Shown here: positions 8,875-17,088 of the stretch, one piece after another
Layout of the letters: each line of letters begins with the position of its first letter
Position numbering within the stretch: position 1 is the first letter of the stretch
From: Saccharothrix carnea
GTDB taxonomy: Bacteria; Actinomycetota; Actinomycetes; Mycobacteriales; Pseudonocardiaceae
DNA: 64,000 nt
NCBI RefSeq assembly: GCF_003014735.1
Contig: NZ_PYAX01000019.1
Coordinates: 62,001 to 126,000 of the forward strand
Direction: 5' to 3'
Notes under the pieces: generated by a model
The model's input: only the letters and a program-made list of their open reading frames with translations
What the model was told of the DNA's origin: nothing
The model's database searches: none
Translations under genes and position numbers: made by a program

Positions 8875-10425
8875 ATGCCCAGATCACGGTCGTTCGCGCT
8901 CGTCCTCGCCGCGGTCGCGCTCGCCGCGGTACCGGCCGCCGACCTGGCCACACCCGCGTCCGCGCAGGCCGACGACGCGCTCAGCCGCGACCTCGACGCG
9001 ATCATCACCAGCCCGGCGCTCGACGGCGCGGACGTCGGGCTCGTGGTCCGCCACGCCGGGACGGGCGCCGTCGTGTTCTCCCGGGACGGCGACCGGCGCG
9101 GCCAACCGGCGTCCAACGCCAAGCTGATCAGCTCCGCCGCGGCGCTCGAACTGCTCGGCCCCGACCACCGGTTCCGCACCACCGCCGCCGCGAGCGGCCG
9201 GCTGCGCGCCGGTGTCCTGACCGGTGACCTGCACCTGCGCGGCACCGGCGACCCGACCGTGCTCGCCGCCGACTACGACGCGCTGGCCGCGGAGGTCGCG
9301 CGGAGCGGCGTCAAGCTGGTCCGCGGCAGGCTCGTCGCCGACGACAGCTGGTTCGACCCGGTGCGCCTGGGCACCGGCTGGGCGTGGGACGACGAGCCGT
9401 ACTACTACAACGCCCAGATCTCGGCGCTGACCGTCTCACCCGACACCGACTACGACGCCGGGACCGTCATCGTCCGGGTCGCGCCCGGCACCGCGGGCCA
9501 GCCGGCCACCGTGACCACCGACCCGCCCACCGACTACGTCACGATCGCCAACTCCGCCGTCACCGGCGCGCCCGGCTCGGCGTCGAGCGTGACCGTCGAA
9601 CGGCGGCACGGCACCAACGTGATCGATGTGCGCGGCAGCGTCCCCGCCGGCGGTGCCGCGGAGAGCGAGTGGAGCACGGTCTGGGAGCCCACCGGGCTGG
9701 TCACGTCCCTGTTCCACGACGCGCTCACCCGCCACGGCGTGCGGGTGCTCGGCGGCACGGCCACCGGCACGACCCCGGCCGACGCCCGGGTCCTCGGCGA
9801 ACACCTGTCGATGCCGCTGTCGCAACTGGTGGTGCCGTTCATGAAGCTCAGCAACAACATGCACGCCGAGATCCTGGTGAAGACCGCGGGCCGGGCCGTG
9901 TTCGGCGAGGGCAGCTGGCAGGCGGGCCTGCGCGCGATGACGGCCGAGCTCGGCGAGTGGGGCGTGGACGCGGCGGCGCTGTCGCTGCGGGACGGTTCCG
10001 GTCTGTCCAGGATGGACCAGGTGTCCCCGGACCAGCTCGCCGCGCTGCTGCTCGCGGTCCGGCACGAGCCGTGGTTCCAGCCCTGGTACGACTCGCTGCC
10101 CGTGGCCGGGAAGAGCGACCGGATGGTCGGCGGCACCCTGCGCAACCGGATGCGCGGCACCCCGGCCGAGGGCAACGTGCGGGCCAAGACCGGCACCCTG
10201 ACCGGGGTCAGCGCCCTCTCCGGCTACGTGACCACCGCCGACGGCACCCCGCTGGTGTTCGCCATGATCAGCAACGACACCCTCACGTCGGCGAAGCCGT
10301 TCGAGGACGCCGTCGCGGTGCGGCTGGCCGGCCACCGGGGCGGCGCGACCCCACCCGCGGTCCGGGTCGCGCCGGAGCAGGCCCCGGACCCGCGGTGGGA
10401 GTGCAGTTGGACCAAGTCCTGCTGA
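8875..10425 (+). CDS. dacB: D-alanyl-D-alanine carboxypeptidase/endopeptidase, PBP4 (S13) family
   Basis: 516 residues starting at an ATG with an AGGAGG ribosome-binding site 7 nt upstream. A signal peptide (about residues 1-31) exports it to the cell wall. The three penicillin-binding motifs are complete: S80-N-A-K83 (active-site Ser), S-N-N in MKLSNNMHAE, and K-T-G in RAKTGTLTG. S13 enzymes trim the terminal D-Ala or peptide cross-links of peptidoglycan. The large insertion between the first two motifs is typical for the family. The C-terminus ends with two cysteines (ECSWTKSC) that may form a disulfide. Confidence 0.92.
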   Translation: MPRSRSFALVLAAVALAAVPAADLATPASAQADDALSRDLDAIITSPALDGADVGLVVRHAGTGAVVFSRDGDRRGQPASNAKLISSAAALELLGPDHRFRTTAAASGRLRAGVLTGDLHLRGTGDPTVLAADYDALAAEVARSGVKLVRGRLVADDSWFDPVRLGTGWAWDDEPYYYNAQISALTVSPDTDYDAGTVIVRVAPGTAGQPATVTTDPPTDYVTIANSAVTGAPGSASSVTVERRHGTNVIDVRGSVPAGGAAESEWSTVWEPTGLVTSLFHDALTRHGVRVLGGTATGTTPADARVLGEHLSMPLSQLVVPFMKLSNNMHAEILVKTAGRAVFGEGSWQAGLRAMTAELGEWGVDAAALSLRDGSGLSRMDQVSPDQLAALLLAVRHEPWFQPWYDSLPVAGKSDRMVGGTLRNRMRGTPAEGNVRAKTGTLTGVSALSGYVTTADGTPLVFAMISNDTLTSAKPFEDAVAVRLAGHRGGATPPAVRVAPEQAPDPRWECSWTKSC

Positions 10426-10433
10426 ACCCGCGA

Positions 10434-11459
10434 TCAGATGACGACCGCCCGGAACGCGTGCACGCACCACGGGCCCTCGTAGCTGGTCACCCAGAGGTTC
10501 GTGGAGTAGCCCTCCAGCTTCTGCCCCTTGGCCGTGCCCTTGAGGTAGAGCTGGACGGAGTCCTCGCCCGTGGTGCGGCCGTCCATCGCCGGGTCGATGG
10601 CCAGCTCCGGGTCGTACCCCACCAGCTTCTCCACGTCCGCCGCCTTCTGGATGCTGTCCGCGCACAGCAGCCCGGTGGCGGCCGCCGCGTCACCGGCGTT
10701 CACGCTGTCCAGGAAGGACCGCATGGCGTCCAGCGCCTTCGGGTCGACGGGCTTGCCACCGGCGGTGGGTTCGCGGTCGGTGGTCGGGGTGGTCCCGGTC
10801 GGCGACGGCCGCCCGCTGGTCGTCGGCTCGCCCTCGGCCCGCGCGATGTCCTGCCAGCACCAGTCGCCGTCCTTGCGGACGACCGTCGCCTCGACCTTCG
10901 AGGTGCGCGACTTGGTGGTGGTGACCTCCACGACCGCCTCGACCTTGGTCTCGGACACCTCCACCGTGTCGACCAGCTCGGCCGTCTTCAGCGACGACAC
11001 GTCCTCGATGGCGCTGTCCACGACCGACTTCGCGCCCGCGCACTTCAGCTTCTCGAGGGCGGCGGCGTCCTGCGAGTCCAAACCGGCCACCAGCGACTTG
11101 ACCAGCTCCTCGGCGTCACCGCCCTTCGCCGACGTCGAGGACGTGGTGCTCGGTGGCGCGGTGGTGGTGGTCGTGGGGTCCGCCGCGCCCATGAAGAACC
11201 CGGGCTGGACGAACCCGGTGAACGCGAGACCGCCCAGCACCAGCACGACCGCCACCACCGCGCCCACGATCACGCCGGTCCGCTTCTTCGGCGCGGGAGG
11301 CGGCTGCGGGGCGAACGGTGGCTGCTGGGCGAAACCGCCGTACTGGTAGCCGTCGTACTGGCCCGGCTGACCGTACTGGCCGGGCTGGCCCGGCTGACCG
11401 TACTGGCCCGGTTGCCCGTACGGGTCCTGACCGCTCGGCGGTTGCTGTGGGTAGTTCAC
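10434..11459 (-). CDS. Membrane-anchored exported protein with Gly/Pro/Gln-rich N-terminus
   Basis: 341 residues from a GTG with a GGGGAGG ribosome-binding site; an in-frame ATG 21 nt upstream would destroy that spacing. The cytoplasmic N-terminus (about 55 residues) is built of PGQYGQPGQ-like repeats, followed by KKR and a single TM helix (about 60-85). Outside the membrane there is a Thr/Ser-rich stretch, then two related alpha+beta domains of about 100 residues, each with paired cysteines, separated by a Thr/Pro linker. The repeats look like DUF4878/lumazine-like low-MW exported domains. Typical actinobacterial surface protein of unknown function. Confidence 0.78.
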   Translation of the reverse strand: MNYPQQPPSGQDPYGQPGQYGQPGQPGQYGQPGQYDGYQYGGFAQQPPFAPQPPPAPKKRTGVIVGAVVAVVLVLGGLAFTGFVQPGFFMGAADPTTTTTAPPSTTSSTSAKGGDAEELVKSLVAGLDSQDAAALEKLKCAGAKSVVDSAIEDVSSLKTAELVDTVEVSETKVEAVVEVTTTKSRTSKVEATVVRKDGDWCWQDIARAEGEPTTSGRPSPTGTTPTTDREPTAGGKPVDPKALDAMRSFLDSVNAGDAAAATGLLCADSIQKAADVEKLVGYDPELAIDPAMDGRTTGEDSVQLYLKGTAKGQKLEGYSTNLWVTSYEGPWCVHAFRAVVI

Positions 11460-11557
11460 GGTGCCTCCCCGTTCGTCCATTCGCGCCTTCGACGGCGAAC
11501 GGGTGCCGCGCGTTCCTCCAGATCAACGGCGACGTGGGCGGTGACCGCGCGCCGGGC

Positions 11558-12298
11558 TCACCGCGGCGCGACGTGAGGCCCGTCGATGGGCACCACCGCG
11601 TCGCGCACCTCGGTGACCAGCGCGCGCATGGCCAGTTCGGCAGCCTCGGGGTGCCGGGACGCGATCGCTCGCGCCACCTCCTCGTGCAGGTCCAACGCGC
11701 TGCGCACGGGCTTCTCGGGCATCAGCCCCAGGCTCGTCCGCCCGCGCAGCACCACCGCCACCACCTCTCGGAGCGCGGCGAACATCTCGTTGCCACCCGA
11801 TTCCAGCAGCAGCGCGTGGAAGGCGACGTCCAGCTCGAGGAACTCCTCCAGCTCACCGGCCTCACCGAGCCGCCGCATCCGGCCGGCGAGGTCGAGCAGG
11901 CGGTCGCGTTCCCTCGCCGACGCGTTCCACGCGGCCCGCGCCGCCGCCACCGGCTCGACCGCGATCCGCAGTTCGGTGAGCGCGCGCAGCTGGGCGTCGC
12001 GGTGCGGGCCGGCCAGCCGCCACCAGATCAGCCGCGGGTCGTAGACCTGCCAGGACGACTGGGGCTGCACGGTGATGCCGACCCGCCGCCGGGACGTCAC
12101 CAGGCCCATCGACTCCAGCACCCGCATGGTTTCGCGGGCGACGGTCCGGGACACCCCGAACTGCTCCTGGATGCCGTCGAGCGTCAGGACCCGACCTTCC
12201 GCGAGGTCTCCGCTGGTGATCCGCAGCCCCAGGGTGTCGAGCACGGAGGCGTGCAGGGCGTCGCCGCCCGGACCGCTCTCCCGACGTTGTACCGGCAC
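11558..12298 (-). CDS. GntR/FadR-family regulator of gluconate genes
   Basis: 246 residues from the GTG at 12298, preferred because the upstream frame runs through the operator region. An N-terminal winged HTH (LTLDGIQEQFGVSRTVARETMRVLES) is followed by an all-helical FCD effector domain with metal/ligand-binding histidines (DVAFHALLLESGGN). It diverges from gluconate kinase and permease genes across a 110-bp gap that carries two near-identical operators with the GT-N3-AC core expected of this subfamily. It is therefore probably the autoregulated, gluconate-responsive repressor of the locus. Confidence 0.9.
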   Translation of the reverse strand: MPVQRRESGPGGDALHASVLDTLGLRITSGDLAEGRVLTLDGIQEQFGVSRTVARETMRVLESMGLVTSRRRVGITVQPQSSWQVYDPRLIWWRLAGPHRDAQLRALTELRIAVEPVAAARAAWNASARERDRLLDLAGRMRRLGEAGELEEFLELDVAFHALLLESGGNEMFAALREVVAVVLRGRTSLGLMPEKPVRSALDLHEEVARAIASRHPEAAELAMRALVTEVRDAVVPIDGPHVAPR

Positions 12299-12337
12299 GG
12301 CAGCAGCGTATCCCGGCGGGCCTTCCTCAGCCGCAGC

Positions 12338-12374
12338 AAAGGTGATACCTTTCGCCGCCAAAGGTACTACTTTT
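12338..12374. promoter_or_regulatory. Twin GntR-type operator
   Basis: Site 1 at 12338-12352 is a perfect inverted repeat AAAGGT-GAT-ACCTTT. Site 2 at 12360-12374 is AAAGGT-ACT-ACTTTT with one mismatch. Both hold the GT-N3-AC core bound by FadR-subfamily GntR proteins. Their centres are 22 bp apart, two helical turns, so two dimers would sit on the same DNA face. They lie between the divergent regulator and gluconokinase starts. Confidence 0.85.
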
Positions 12375-12409
12375 GATCGTCTCGTCGTCGCAGCCGAGAG
12401 GTGTCACCC

Positions 12410-12949
12410 ATGACCACGAGCGCCGAACCGACCTGCGTGGTCGTGATGGGCGTGTCCGGAGCGGGCAAGAGCACGGTGGCCCGGGCACTGGCCGACCGGC
12501 TCGCCTGGCCGCTGGCCGAGGCCGACGAGTTCCACCCGCCCGCGAACATCGCGAAGATGTCCGCGGGCACACCGCTCACCGACGCCGACCGGGCGCCCTG
12601 GCTGGCCGCGATCCGCGACTGGATCACCGCACGTGCCGCGGCGGGCGAGAGCACGGTCGTCACGTGCTCGGCGCTCAAGCGCACTTACCGGGACGTGCTG
12701 CGCGAGGCGGGCGCGCGGGTCCGCTTCCTGCACCTGGACGGCACCGCCGACGTGATCGGCGACCGGCTGCGGCACCGGTCCGGCCACTTCATGCCGCCGT
12801 CCCTGCTCCGGTCGCAGTTCGACGCGCTCGAACCGCTGCGGCCCGACGAGGACGGCGCCGCGGTCGGCGTGGCGGACCCGCCCGAGCTGATCGCCGAGCA
12901 CGCCGTGACCCGGCTCGACCTGCCCGTCGGGAACCCGGCCACCCCCTGA
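12410..12949 (+). CDS. gntK: Gluconokinase
   Basis: 179 residues, a P-loop kinase with Walker A GVSGAGKSTVA, the substrate-binding DEFHPPANIAKMSAGTPLTD and CSALKRTYRDVLR, and HFMPPSLLRSQFDALE, all diagnostic of GntK. It phosphorylates D-gluconate with ATP to 6-phosphogluconate in the cytoplasm. The ATG at 12410 is preferred because GAGAGG lies 8 nt upstream. It is the first gene of the gluconate operon, just downstream of the twin GntR operator. Confidence 0.95.
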   Translation: MTTSAEPTCVVVMGVSGAGKSTVARALADRLAWPLAEADEFHPPANIAKMSAGTPLTDADRAPWLAAIRDWITARAAAGESTVVTCSALKRTYRDVLREAGARVRFLHLDGTADVIGDRLRHRSGHFMPPSLLRSQFDALEPLRPDEDGAAVGVADPPELIAEHAVTRLDLPVGNPATP

Positions 12950-12986
12950 CACCCACGCGGACACCTCGAAAGCAACGGAGCTGCCG

Positions 12987-14363
12987 ATGACCACCAACGA
13001 CGACTGGGTCCAGACCCTCGGCGCGGGCGCCCTGCTCGGCATCGCCGGTGGCGCGATCGCCCTCCTGCTGTTCCTCATCATGTACCTGCGGGTGCACGCG
13101 TTCCTGGCGCTGGTGGTCATCAGCCTGCTCACCGCGTTCGCCGCGCGCATCCCGGCGGACTCGGTGGTGCCCACCCTCATCGGCGGGTTCGGCACCACGC
13201 TCGGCAGCGTCGCGCTGCTGGTCGGCCTCGGCGCGATCCTCGGCAGGCTCGTGGAGGTCAGCGGCGGCGCGCAGTCGTTGACCGACGCGCTGATCCGCCG
13301 GTTCGGCGAGCGGCGCGCACCGCTCGCGCTCGGCGTCAGCTCGCTGGTCTTCGGCTTCCCCATCTTCTTCGACGCGGGCCTGGTCGTGATGCTGCCGATC
13401 GTGTTCGCGGTGGCCCGGCGGCTGGGCGGCGGCGTGCTGCGCTACGGCCTGCCCGCCGCGGGCGCGTTCTCGGTGATGCACGTGTTCGTCCCGCCCCACC
13501 CCGGTCCCGTCGCGGCGACCGAGCTGCTGGGCGCGGACGTCGGCCTGGTGATCGCGTTCGGCCTGCTGATCGCCATCCCCACCTGGTACGTGACCAGCTA
13601 CCTGTTCGGGCTGTCGGTGGGCAAGCAGCTCGTGCTGCCCGTGCCGACGCTGCTCAGCGGCGGCCCGCAGGCGGAGGACCGGGAGGACCCGCCGAGCCCG
13701 GGCACCGTCGTCGCGCTCCTGCTGCTCCCGCTGGTCATGATCTTCACCAACACCGGGCTGGACGCGGCCCGTGCCGCCGGGTGGGTCGACGGCGAGGCGA
13801 CCTGGTTCCAGATCGCCCGCGCGCTCGGCTCCACACCGGTGGCGCTGCTGGTGGCCGTGCTCGTCGCCTCCTTCGTCCTCGGGCAGCGCAAGGAGGTGAT
13901 CGAGAAGCTGGTCGACTCGGCCCTCGCGCCGGTGTGCGCGGTCATCCTGATCACCGGCGCGGGCGGCATGTTCGGCGCGGTGCTGCGGGCAGGCGGTATC
14001 GGCGACGCGCTGTCGGACGGGCTGGCCGACCTCGGCCTGCCGGTGTTCGTGGCCGGGTTCGTCATCGCCGCCGCGCTGCGGGTGGCGCAGGGTTCGGCCA
14101 CGGTCGCGCTGACCACCGCGGCGGGCCTGGTGCAGCCGGTCGTGCAGGCGGGCGGGTTCAGCGCGGTCGAGCTGGCCGCGATCGTGCTCGCGCTGGCGGC
14201 CGGGTCGGTGATCGCGAGCCACGTCAACGACTCCGGCTTCTGGCTGGTCGGCAACCTGATGGGGATGGACGTGCGGACCACGTTGATGACGTGGACGGTC
14301 ATGGAGACCACGATCAGCCTGATGGGCTTCGGGCTGGCGGGCGTGCTGTTCCTGCTCGGGTGA
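12987..14363 (+). CDS. gntP: Gluconate:H+ symporter, GntP family
   Basis: 458 residues, almost entirely hydrophobic with about 12 transmembrane segments, the standard size of the GntP/GntT family of gluconate permeases. Recognisable segments include FDAGLVVMLPIVFAVARRL, VFVPPHPGPVAA and SVIASHVNDSGFWLV. It imports gluconate for the adjacent kinase. A GGAG ribosome-binding site lies upstream and the gap from gntK is 37 bp, so they form one operon that ends at a strong hairpin. Confidence 0.95.
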   Translation: MTTNDDWVQTLGAGALLGIAGGAIALLLFLIMYLRVHAFLALVVISLLTAFAARIPADSVVPTLIGGFGTTLGSVALLVGLGAILGRLVEVSGGAQSLTDALIRRFGERRAPLALGVSSLVFGFPIFFDAGLVVMLPIVFAVARRLGGGVLRYGLPAAGAFSVMHVFVPPHPGPVAATELLGADVGLVIAFGLLIAIPTWYVTSYLFGLSVGKQLVLPVPTLLSGGPQAEDREDPPSPGTVVALLLLPLVMIFTNTGLDAARAAGWVDGEATWFQIARALGSTPVALLVAVLVASFVLGQRKEVIEKLVDSALAPVCAVILITGAGGMFGAVLRAGGIGDALSDGLADLGLPVFVAGFVIAAALRVAQGSATVALTTAAGLVQPVVQAGGFSAVELAAIVLALAAGSVIASHVNDSGFWLVGNLMGMDVRTTLMTWTVMETTISLMGFGLAGVLFLLG

Positions 14364-14396
14364 CCCCGGCCGGGTCCTCGGGGTCCGGCCGGGGTC
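14362..14396 (+). terminator. Hairpin terminator after the gluconate operon
   Basis: A perfect 12-bp stem (GACCCCGGCCGG paired with CCGGCCGGGGTC) with an 11-nt loop starts within the gntP stop codon. There is no T-tract, as usual for high-GC actinobacteria. Confidence 0.75.
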
Positions 14397-14451
14397 GATC
14401 CCGGGGATCCACCGGATCATGAACGCGGCGCGGGGCGGAAGGCTCTGCGGC

Positions 14452-15180
14452 ATGACGAGAACCTCCCGCCGCGCCGCCGTCGCGGCACTGGCGAGCACCG
14501 CGATGATCGGGCTCGCCGCGGCGCTGCCCCAGCAGGCCGCCGCGCAGCCCTCGCCGGTGCCCGCGTTCGACTTCGCCGACTGCCCCGCGATCCCCGCCGG
14601 TGCCGACCCCGCGCGGTGGCGCTGCGAGGTGCTGGTGTCCAGCGGCACGATCAAGTTCGGCAACCGGGCCGAGCAGGACACCGGTGCCCTGCGGCTGACG
14701 TTCGCCGAAGGGCAGCTGGACGGGAAGTTCGCGCAGGTCTTCGGCGCGCTGCGGGCCGAGCCCGCCCCCGTGCCGGGTGGCCTGCTCGGCGTTCCCGGGA
14801 ACCACCCGCTGCTGCGCGCGGACCTGCGGATCGAGTACGCCGGATTCGCCGACTTCCTCTCCGATGGCGACCGGATGGGCGTGCAGCACCTGAAGCTGCG
14901 ACTGCTCAACGGCCTCGTGCCGGACACTTGCGCGATCGGCGACGACACCGACCCGGTCGTGTTCCGCCCGGTCAGGACCAGCGGGCCCGACCGGATCTCC
15001 GCCGACCCGCCGGTGCTCGGGTTCACCATCGAGGACACCGCGTTCGCCGTGCCCGCGGCCCGCGGCTGCGGCGGCCTGGACCGGTTGGTGGACCGGAAGT
15101 TCGGCCTGCCCTCCCCCGCCGGCGCGAACTCGATGAGGCTCACCACCCTGGTCGGGCTGAAGAGCTACACCGAGCTGTGA
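14452..15180 (+). CDS. Secreted protein of unknown function
   Basis: 242 residues from the ATG at 14452, which has GGAAGG 9 nt upstream. A clear Sec/Tat-like signal (SRRAAVAALASTAMIGLAAALPQQAAAQ) is followed by a mature domain with four cysteines likely to form disulfides and beta-rich character. Nothing in it matches a known catalytic family that I recognise. It stands alone between the gluconate operon terminator and ilvD. Confidence 0.75.
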   Translation: MTRTSRRAAVAALASTAMIGLAAALPQQAAAQPSPVPAFDFADCPAIPAGADPARWRCEVLVSSGTIKFGNRAEQDTGALRLTFAEGQLDGKFAQVFGALRAEPAPVPGGLLGVPGNHPLLRADLRIEYAGFADFLSDGDRMGVQHLKLRLLNGLVPDTCAIGDDTDPVVFRPVRTSGPDRISADPPVLGFTIEDTAFAVPAARGCGGLDRLVDRKFGLPSPAGANSMRLTTLVGLKSYTEL

Positions 15181-15255
15181 CGGGCGACCCGGCCCCGGGA
15201 CCGCTCCAGCCGGTCGCCGGTGCGTCGCCGGCGCCGGGACGTTAGGTTTCGAACC

Positions 15256-16953
15256 ATGAACGAGACCCCGGACATCAAGCCGCGCAGTCGCGACGTCACC
15301 GACGGCCTGGAGAGGACCGCTGCGCGCGGGATGCTGCGGGCGGTCGGGATGGGTGACGACGACTGGGTCAAGCCCCAGATCGGCGTCGCCTCGTCGTGGA
15401 ACGAGATCACGCCGTGCAACCTGCCGCTGGACCGGCTCGCGAAGGCGAGCAAGGACGGCGTGCACGCGGCCGGCGGCTACCCGCTGGAGTTCGGCACGAT
15501 CTCGGTGTCGGACGGCATCTCGATGGGCCACGAGGGCATGCACTTCTCCCTGGTGTCGCGCGAGGTCATCGCCGACAGCGTGGAGACGGTCATGCAGGCC
15601 GAGCGGCTGGACGGGTCCGTGCTGCTCGCGGGCTGCGACAAGTCGCTGCCCGGCATGCTCATGGCCGCCGCACGGCTCGACCTGGCCAGCGTGTTCCTCT
15701 ACGCGGGCTCGATCCTGCCCGGCCGGGTCACGCTGACGGACGGCAGCGAGCGCGAGGTGACGATCATCGACGCGTTCGAGGCGGTCGGGGCGTGCGCCCG
15801 GGGTCTGATGAGCCGCGAGGACGTCGACCTGATCGAACGCGCCATCTGCCCCGGCGAGGGTGCGTGCGGCGGCATGTACACGGCGAACACGATGGCGAGC
15901 GCGGCCGAGGCGCTGGGCATGTCCCTGCCGGGCAGCGCGGCGCCGCCCGCCACCGACCGGCGGCGCGACGGGTTCGCCCGCAAGTCCGGCCAGGCCGTGG
16001 TGGAGATGCTCCGCAAGGGGATCACCGCGCGGCAGATCATGACGCGGGAGGCGTTCGAGAACGCGATCGCCGTGGTGATGGCGTTCGGCGGGTCCACCAA
16101 CGCCGTGCTGCACCTGCTGGCCATCGCGCACGAGGCCGAGGTCGAGCTGAGCCTGGACGACTTCACCCGGATCGGCGCGAAGGTGCCGCACCTGGCCGAC
16201 GTCAAGCCGTTCGGCAGGCACGTGATGACCGACGTCGACCGCATCGGCGGCGTGCCCGTGGTGATGAAGGCGCTGCTGGACGCGGGCCTGCTGCACGGCG
16301 ACTGCCTGACCGTCACCGGCCGCACGGTCGCCGAGAACCTGGCCGACATCGCGCCCCCGGACCCGGACGGCACGGTGCTGCGGGCGATGAACGAGCCGAT
16401 CCACCGCACCGGCGGCATCACGATCCTGCGCGGCTCGCTCGCGCCGGACGGCGCGGTGGTGAAGTCCGCCGGTTTCGACTCCGACGTGTTCACCGGCACC
16501 GCCCGCGTGTTCGACCGCGAGCGCGCGGCGATGGACGCGCTGGAGGACGGCACGATCACCGCGGGCGACGTGGTCGTCATCCGCTACGAAGGCCCCAAGG
16601 GCGGGCCGGGCATGCGGGAGATGCTCGCCATCACCGCGGCGATCAAGGGCGCGGGGCTGGGCAAGGACGTCCTGCTGCTCACCGATGGCCGGTTCTCCGG
16701 CGGCACGACCGGCCTGTGCGTCGGCCACGTCGCGCCGGAGGCGGTGGACGGCGGTCCGATCGCGTTCGTCCGCGACGGTGACCCGATCACGCTCGACGTC
16801 GCCAACGGCACGCTGGACCTGGGCGTGGACCCGGCCGAACTGGCCGCCCGCCGCGAGGGCTGGGCACCGCTGCCCGCCCGCTACGAGCGCGGCGTGCTGG
16901 CGAAGTACGCCAAGCTCGTCGGCTCGGCCTCGGGCGGCGCGGTCTGCGGATAG
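15256..16953 (+). CDS. ilvD: Dihydroxy-acid dehydratase
   Basis: 565 residues, full length for IlvD/Edd family. Contains the Fe-S and substrate motifs CDKSLPGMLM, the cysteine-bearing GACGGMYTANTM and TDGRFSGGTTGLCVGHVAPEA. It dehydrates 2,3-dihydroxy-3-methylbutanoate (or -pentanoate) to the 2-keto acids in valine and isoleucine synthesis, using a [2Fe-2S] or [4Fe-4S] cluster. Because a gluconate operon lies close by, a sugar-acid dehydratase (Edd-like) role was considered, but the sequence follows the IlvD pattern and it has its own promoter region. Followed by two terminator hairpins. Confidence 0.93.
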   Translation: MNETPDIKPRSRDVTDGLERTAARGMLRAVGMGDDDWVKPQIGVASSWNEITPCNLPLDRLAKASKDGVHAAGGYPLEFGTISVSDGISMGHEGMHFSLVSREVIADSVETVMQAERLDGSVLLAGCDKSLPGMLMAAARLDLASVFLYAGSILPGRVTLTDGSEREVTIIDAFEAVGACARGLMSREDVDLIERAICPGEGACGGMYTANTMASAAEALGMSLPGSAAPPATDRRRDGFARKSGQAVVEMLRKGITARQIMTREAFENAIAVVMAFGGSTNAVLHLLAIAHEAEVELSLDDFTRIGAKVPHLADVKPFGRHVMTDVDRIGGVPVVMKALLDAGLLHGDCLTVTGRTVAENLADIAPPDPDGTVLRAMNEPIHRTGGITILRGSLAPDGAVVKSAGFDSDVFTGTARVFDRERAAMDALEDGTITAGDVVVIRYEGPKGGPGMREMLAITAAIKGAGLGKDVLLLTDGRFSGGTTGLCVGHVAPEAVDGGPIAFVRDGDPITLDVANGTLDLGVDPAELAARREGWAPLPARYERGVLAKYAKLVGSASGGAVCG

Positions 16954-16959
16954 GCGAAC

Positions 16960-17074
16960 GGCGCCCGGCCTCGGGAGACGAGGTCGGGCGCCACCGCCCG
17001 CAGGACGCACCGCGGCGGCACGGCCCGCGGACAAGCGAACGGCGCCCGGCCCCCTCGCGTCGGGGTCGGGCGCC
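16960..17074. terminator. Two repeated hairpins between ilvD and a convergent gene
   Basis: Hairpin 1 (16960-16973 with 16979-16992) and hairpin 2 (17041-17053 with 17062-17074) both begin with the same word GCGAACGGCGCCCGGCC and both close with TCGGGCGCC. They are imperfect direct copies of one another, about 81 bp apart. They serve as terminators for ilvD from the left and for the beta-helix gene from the right. Confidence 0.75.
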
Positions 17075-17088
17075 GCTTCGGGGCGCTC

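Noticed and set aside
15256..16953. 6-phosphogluconate dehydratase (Edd) linked to the gluconate operon
   Set aside because: Length and motifs fit dihydroxy-acid dehydratase, and a terminator plus an unrelated gene separates it from the gluconate genes.
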